A stretch of DNA of 64,000 nt. It comes from Heliocybe sulcata (taxonomy: Eukaryota > Basidiomycota > Agaricomycetes > Gloeophyllales > Gloeophyllaceae). Of the stretch, positions 59,680 to 64,000 are shown piece by piece (the stretch's first letter is position 1; the number at the start of each line of letters is the position of its first letter). The DNA lies in contig ML213510.1 in the NCBI GenBank assembly GCA_004369045.1, positions 942,736-1,006,735 on the forward strand, read 5' to 3'. A program made the position numbers and the translations under genes. The notes below the pieces were generated by a model. It had not been told where the DNA came from. It was given only the letters and a program-made list of their open reading frames with translations, and made no database searches.

Positions 59680-61377
59680 CTAGTCGCTGACCCATTCGCT
59701 TTCAGTGTCACTGTCGCTATCACTCTCGTCCCGCGGTGGCAAGCTCTGAAGCCGTACAAAGTGCGGCAACTTCCTCTCCTCCTCTTCCTCCTCGTCCTCC
59801 TTCTTCTCCTCATCGGAGTTAGGAACAGGATCGTTCTGGCCGTCCTTGAGAGACTCCGCAGGATCACTGGGCTGCACGGCAGCCTGTACCTCAAAAGAGA
59901 GGTCGAACTCCAGGTCAACGGCCGGCAGCGGCTCAAAGGTGTCGTCTAGCGATACCACCGGCTTCAGCGCCTGAACAAATGGGTTAGGAGTCGCAGGGGC
60001 GCAACGGAGGCGCATATGCTCATCGGTTAGCAGTGCGCCCACCCCAGCGCCATCCGAAACTTGCGACCTCAGGAAGGAAACAGGATATAGCTGCTCCCAT
60101 TCGTCCTCCGCTTCGACATGTTCAGGACTGTCAGGCCAGGTAGAGGGGGCGCCATCATTCTCCGCGAGATAGTGGTGGGATGTGCGATCACAGGCGGAGG
60201 ACACGCTGCTGTGCTCCGACTTCGGCAGACGCGGGAGCTCCGGGCGATAGTCTGGGAGCTCAGCCGCCTCGGTATGATCTGGCGAGTCTTCCCTCTTCTC
60301 GCCAACGGGACCAGATTGTGCGTTGGTCATCTGGTGCGAGGGCGTTGGACTGGTTGACGCTTTACTAGGTGCCATGTCGGAAGCGTGGTCGGAAGAGTCG
60401 CGAGCAGAGTCGCGAGCAGGGTCTCCTTGAATCGCTGGAACGGGCTCGTCTTGGACTTCTGTCCCGTCTTCCTTGCATGATGCAATTTGCCTCGTGCGTG
60501 GTGGATGCGCAATCCTGGAGAGGTTCGACGCGTCTTCGTTCTTCGGCCGAGCGAGCATGCTGGTAGACTTTGTGCTCTTCGAGCGCATGCGAGAAGGCTT
60601 GGAAGACTCGCGTGCTCCAGTTGCAGAAGCGGCCACGTCTTTGGCAAGCTCGTTCCCCGGTTGGGTCGGAGCATATTCCGTGATAGAGGGAAAATACCAA
60701 ATTGGGGATCTCGCAATCCCGCGCCCGAAGATGGGAGGCAAGGGCGCCTCTGGCTCGACAGCTACAGAGTGGGGTATTTGCACACCGTCTTCGCAAACTC
60801 CGCGCTCTGGTTGAGCTTGAACAAACCCCGTGGAGTACGAAGGACCCCAGGGTAGATGTCCCATCCGTTCCGCAATATCGCGGTTGCAGATGGGGGGCAA
60901 CGGTATGTTCTGCTCGCGGACGGGTTGGCGTGCGGCAAGGCGTCTTCGGTCGACATTTGTCGGCCTAGGCAAAGTCGCGCGGGCAGCAGGCCGTTTGTTG
61001 AGGCCTATTGCAGAAGACGAACTGGTGTTGGTGACCGTGGCACCAGACCCTGCGACCATGCTAGCGTAGTGACTGTAGATAGTTCTACCGACAGCAGGTA
61101 GCCTAGAATTTTCTCTGGGACGATCCACCTCATAATGAAAGGACCTGAGGGAGGAAACCACGGAGTCCTCTGACGTGCTTAGGTTAGACCGACAAGTCCG
61201 ATCGTCGCCGGGCCCCGCGTTTGGCCCGCTGGTAGAGACATGAGAATGTGCTGAGACGACAAGGGAAATCATCTTACGCCGGGACGCCTGTGGAAGAGGC
61301 AAGTTGACGGGGTCGTTTAGCTGGAAATTGAGACGCATCACGCCCCCGTTCAGCAACTTCTTCGTGGCCGCCGTCAT
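59680..61377 (-). CDS. Acidic, largely disordered protein of unknown function
   Basis: This is a single long open frame of 565 codons from the ATG at 61377, MTAATKKLLNGGVMRLNFQL; a longer frame starts at 61596, but its extra N-terminus looks like untranslated sequence. The composition is rich in Ser, Pro, Arg and acidic residues. Two related short motifs occur, ICNRDIAERMGHLPWGPSYS and IFGRGIARSPIWYFPSITEY, each after LPP, which suggests an internal duplication. The C-terminus is strongly acidic (PNSDEEKKEDEEEEEERKLP) and ends DTESEWVSD. No transmembrane span, signal or catalytic domain is visible. An uninterrupted frame of this length stands out here, where most genes have many introns. No function is proposed. 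Confidence 0.62.
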   Translation of the reverse strand: MTAATKKLLNGGVMRLNFQLNDPVNLPLPQASRRKMISLVVSAHSHVSTSGPNAGPGDDRTCRSNLSTSEDSVVSSLRSFHYEVDRPRENSRLPAVGRTIYSHYASMVAGSGATVTNTSSSSAIGLNKRPAARATLPRPTNVDRRRLAARQPVREQNIPLPPICNRDIAERMGHLPWGPSYSTGFVQAQPERGVCEDGVQIPHSVAVEPEAPLPPIFGRGIARSPIWYFPSITEYAPTQPGNELAKDVAASATGARESSKPSRMRSKSTKSTSMLARPKNEDASNLSRIAHPPRTRQIASCKEDGTEVQDEPVPAIQGDPARDSARDSSDHASDMAPSKASTSPTPSHQMTNAQSGPVGEKREDSPDHTEAAELPDYRPELPRLPKSEHSSVSSACDRTSHHYLAENDGAPSTWPDSPEHVEAEDEWEQLYPVSFLRSQVSDGAGVGALLTDEHMRLRCAPATPNPFVQALKPVVSLDDTFEPLPAVDLEFDLSFEVQAAVQPSDPAESLKDGQNDPVPNSDEEKKEDEEEEEERKLPHFVRLQSLPPRDESDSDSDTESEWVSD

Positions 61378-63851
61378 GTTCGCGCGAGCGTTTAGCAGAA
61401 TCTTGACGAGACATGTTGAAGATAAGAAAGGCAAGATACAAGATGGTGGAAGTAGTAGGAGAGTGAGGAAGTAAGGGGGGGAAAGCGGGAGTGAAGACGC
61501 GCGTCTCGAATTTATGCGAGATGTGGGTCCGTGCGTCTGTTTGGTGCGTTTTGGCTCCGAATCGATACGCATCAGAGATACGGGGTCCTCAGGCATTCAT
61601 TGTTCGCTGCTTTGGGGTGTAGTTATTTTCGACCGTCGCCGCAATTTTGCTGTCCTTCCAGTGACACAAGCTGGAGAGTCGGTTCGCATGCAGGCTAGCG
61701 AACCTCGATCGCCTTCAGGGTCTGGATCTCCGATCCGTCATTAGCCTCCATTCTCCGGGCATGTGTTGATGGCGGAATACTTTCCATATTCCTACCGTTT
61801 AACCTTATTTTGGACTTATCCTCCGGCTAGCATTGCACTGCTAAGGACAGAAATGTCGAGTTCAGCTAAGCAAGAGGGGTAATGTTATGCATTATTTACA
61901 CACGCACTACCCGGGATAGACTCACCGCTGTGCAGATTTGATTATCCTGGTGCTTCCTCCTTACTTTCTCCTTGATGTCGGCGTGCCTTGCTCTTCCTTA
62001 TTCTGTGTCCTGTGGGTTCAGGGTTACTTCAGTTTCCAGACATGCTCTGCTGGCAGCCTCAGAGCCAGGGATTTCTTTACGTCCCTTGGTCACCTCGTGC
62101 GACGTTCTTCTTCTGGCGCGTATTTTCTCTAGCCAGGATATGCTGTTTGCACGGAAATTTCGCAGTCAGCTGTATCGGAGACAGGCTTTACCATGGTCGG
62201 CATTGGCGTATATCCGAAGGCTCACTGCGGTGAGGGTTTGAATGATTTGGTATGCTATCGTCATGTTTCAACGACGTCCATGATTGCATCAATTGTCTCT
62301 TCTCGAGTGCGGGCAGCTTTAGAAGGACGATTTCAAGCATCATATTTATTCTCTTGAATCAAGTACGATATCCATAACATAATGTGCTCTGGTGGGTAGA
62401 ACCGTCAGAAGGTTGGAGCGTTCGGACCCTGACTCGGTACTCACAACTTCGTCCTACAGATCTGCTCCACTCCGCACACCCCATTCTTCCAGACACGTCA
62501 TATAGAAGCCAGAAGTCTTTCACCAGACGTAGACGTATTCAGCTGCTATCCGGTCCTGAATGACTTCGCTGGTGCGAATGCCTGCAGCATCGAAGGCAGT
62601 GATGCCGCGTCCTCTTGCAGGAGATGTGGCAGGTCCAGCTGGCTCCGGTAGTTGGGTCATAGCTGCATTGAATATATAATATTATTTCTGAGTCCATCCA
62701 GCAGAACGTACTGCTGAGGAACCTGCACTCACTCGTCCGCGAGAACATCATCAGTCTATTAATAGATATTTTGCCAGTTGCTCTTTTCCATCAGCTTCAA
62801 GCCTTCAATGGTAGAGGGGTGCTTTTCTGATGGAACGCAAGAGATTTGGGGTAACAGGAAAGCGCATGAACGGTTTCAGCTGTCTTGACATCGTGGTGAG
62901 GCAGAGATATGGCCAGGAGGCCCTTGTCGAATCGGGTGATGCGACAGTATTTACAGCTATTTGGCACCGTGTACGGTAGCAGGCGCACGTCGACGCGCTG
63001 TCATTATATCGCCTATCATAAGACGAATCTGCTCCTTGACGTTCGCAATTGCCTCAAGCACAATACGCACCCGACAGCCATCCCAAGCTTGTGAGACATA
63101 AGACTTGTAAGAACATATAAATACTCAGAGCTAAGTAGCAGATCGCCTTAGCAGCTAATTAAAAGCCTAGAGACGGGCTAACCTGACTAGAGGACTGGTG
63201 AGACATTGGAGTACAGTAGAAAATTCAATCAACACGAATGCATGTAACCTACAGCTAATGTATATGCTACTAGAAATAGTGCAAGACCACGAGGGCGTAC
63301 AGCTTAGATACATAAAGATGTTACAGTCAGCTACAGGAGCACTTAGTACAGTATACTAGGTCAGCGCGGCTGATTATAATGAGACAAAAGACCTCCTACT
63401 AGGAGGCATGGTGGAGGGAACCCGGTGAACAGAACGTCAGGTGACTTCCATAACTACAATGCCACCGCAAATGAAGACTTAGCCAAGAAAGCAACAACGA
63501 AAGCGATAATTGGAAAGGTGCGATCGAGAAGAAAATCGAACAAAGAAAAGACAGCATACATGAACAATAGATAAAAGAGAACTTTTGGAACAAGGACAGC
63601 AGACGCCTAGAACTCGCTGCAAGGTTCGAGAAACGTGCCACAGAGTGATGCATATGGGCGGGCATGATCCGGTGGTATAAGCTGTACGCGCCGGCGTCCA
63701 GGACATCCCACAGCTTCTTTTCAATTCGTCACTACGCCGCACTGTGCGCCGTATATCAGCTTCTCGTCTCTGATTTGTTCCGGGCGTCCTCTTACCTTCT
63801 CTTATGCTGGGTTCGTCTTCCAGGTCCTTACAGCGGAAGACCTGCAATAAG
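61378..63851. other. Gene-poor interval
   Basis: About 2.5 kb with only short frames. It includes the upstream region of the acidic protein gene. A 46-codon minus-strand frame (62520-62660) is discussed under rejected items. The stretch 63120-63400 is AT-richer and has many TAG/CTAG-like triplets on both strands. No gene is supported. Confidence 0.45.
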
Positions 63852-64000
63852 TTACACGAACTCATCTTCAACGCTGATGCCAGAGGCAGCAGCCCCATCC
63901 TCTATCTCGGGCAGCGGCGTCCATTCATCGGGAGCACCGGAAGATGACGAGTCGCCGCTGTCCGTGGCTCCCGCAACTTCATGGTCTTGGCAGGAGACTT
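63852..64000 (-). CDS. Probable 3' end of a gene running off the window
   Basis: The minus-strand frame entering from the right edge reads VSCQDHEVAGATDSGDSSSS, then GAPDEWTPLPEIEDGAAASG and ISVEDEFV before TAA at 63852-63854. The acidic Ser-rich sequence resembles a disordered C-terminal tail. Only 48 codons are visible and no family can be given. Confidence 0.35.
   Translation of the reverse strand, partial: VSCQDHEVAGATDSGDSSSSGAPDEWTPLPEIEDGAAASGISVEDEFV

Noticed and set aside
62520-62660. Minus-strand 46-codon frame starting MTQLPEPAGP and ending EYVYVW, considered as a mating pheromone precursor
   Set aside because: It has no C-terminal CaaX box, no receptor gene is nearby, and a frame this short is expected by chance.

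Overview
This 64 kb window is fungal nuclear DNA. Compact genes cut by many 45-70 nt GT-AG introns, short distances to neighbours, Ser/Pro-rich regulatory-type proteins and the particular gene families point to a mushroom-forming basidiomycete (Agaricomycetes). The species cannot be named from the sequence. All gene models were joined by eye from frame continuity, splice sites and family motifs, so internal exon borders are approximate unless stated.

Layout. 1-3.6 kb shows no recognisable gene. 3.6-6.4 kb is an MKT1-like XPG-fold regulator, followed by a small TATA-driven C2HC zinc-finger protein (6.9-7.6) and a secreted GH76 glycosidase (8.7-10.9, minus). Housekeeping genes follow: thymidylate kinase (11.5-12.4), the ER-anchored E2 UBC6 (12.6-13.9, minus) and the spliceosomal cyclophilin CWC27 (14.6-16.7, minus).

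17.9-33.1 kb is the centre of interest: a six-gene cluster that looks like a mycosporine pathway. It holds an O-methyltransferase (MysB-like), a sugar-phosphate cyclase (desmethyl-4-deoxygadusol synthase, MysA-like), a membrane-anchored ATP-grasp ligase (MysC-like), an adenylation-thiolation-reductase (A-T-R) enzyme, an aldo-keto reductase and an MFS transporter. The first three would make 4-deoxygadusol and join it to an amino acid. The A-T-R enzyme and the reductase could then reduce the amino-acid carboxyl to an alcohol, giving a mycosporine amino alcohol of the kind known chemically from fungi (such as mycosporine-glutaminol), and the transporter could move it. The last steps are inference.

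33.4 kb carries an intron-containing tRNA-Val(AAC). 33.6-37.1 (minus) is a long disordered protein ending in an NTF2/Mex67-like domain. 37.1-39.5 is gene-poor. Next come an acidic Ser/Pro-rich protein (39.5-41.4), the ribosome-assembly WD40 protein RSA4/NLE1 (41.7-43.7, minus), a pirin (44.4-45.5), a PARG-like TIGR02452 protein (45.8-46.8) and a large hydantoinase A plus DUF917 fusion (47.4-52.3) with a GC-AG intron. A short Bud6/AIP3 N-terminal-like protein (52.7-53.3, minus), a coiled-coil protein (55.0-56.0, minus), SAICAR synthetase ADE1 (56.2-57.4), mitochondrial monothiol glutaredoxin GRX5 (57.9-58.7) and an acidic disordered protein (59.7-61.4, minus) follow. The right edge probably holds the 3' end of a minus-strand gene. 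I recognised no transposon, virus-derived element, rRNA gene or CRISPR array.
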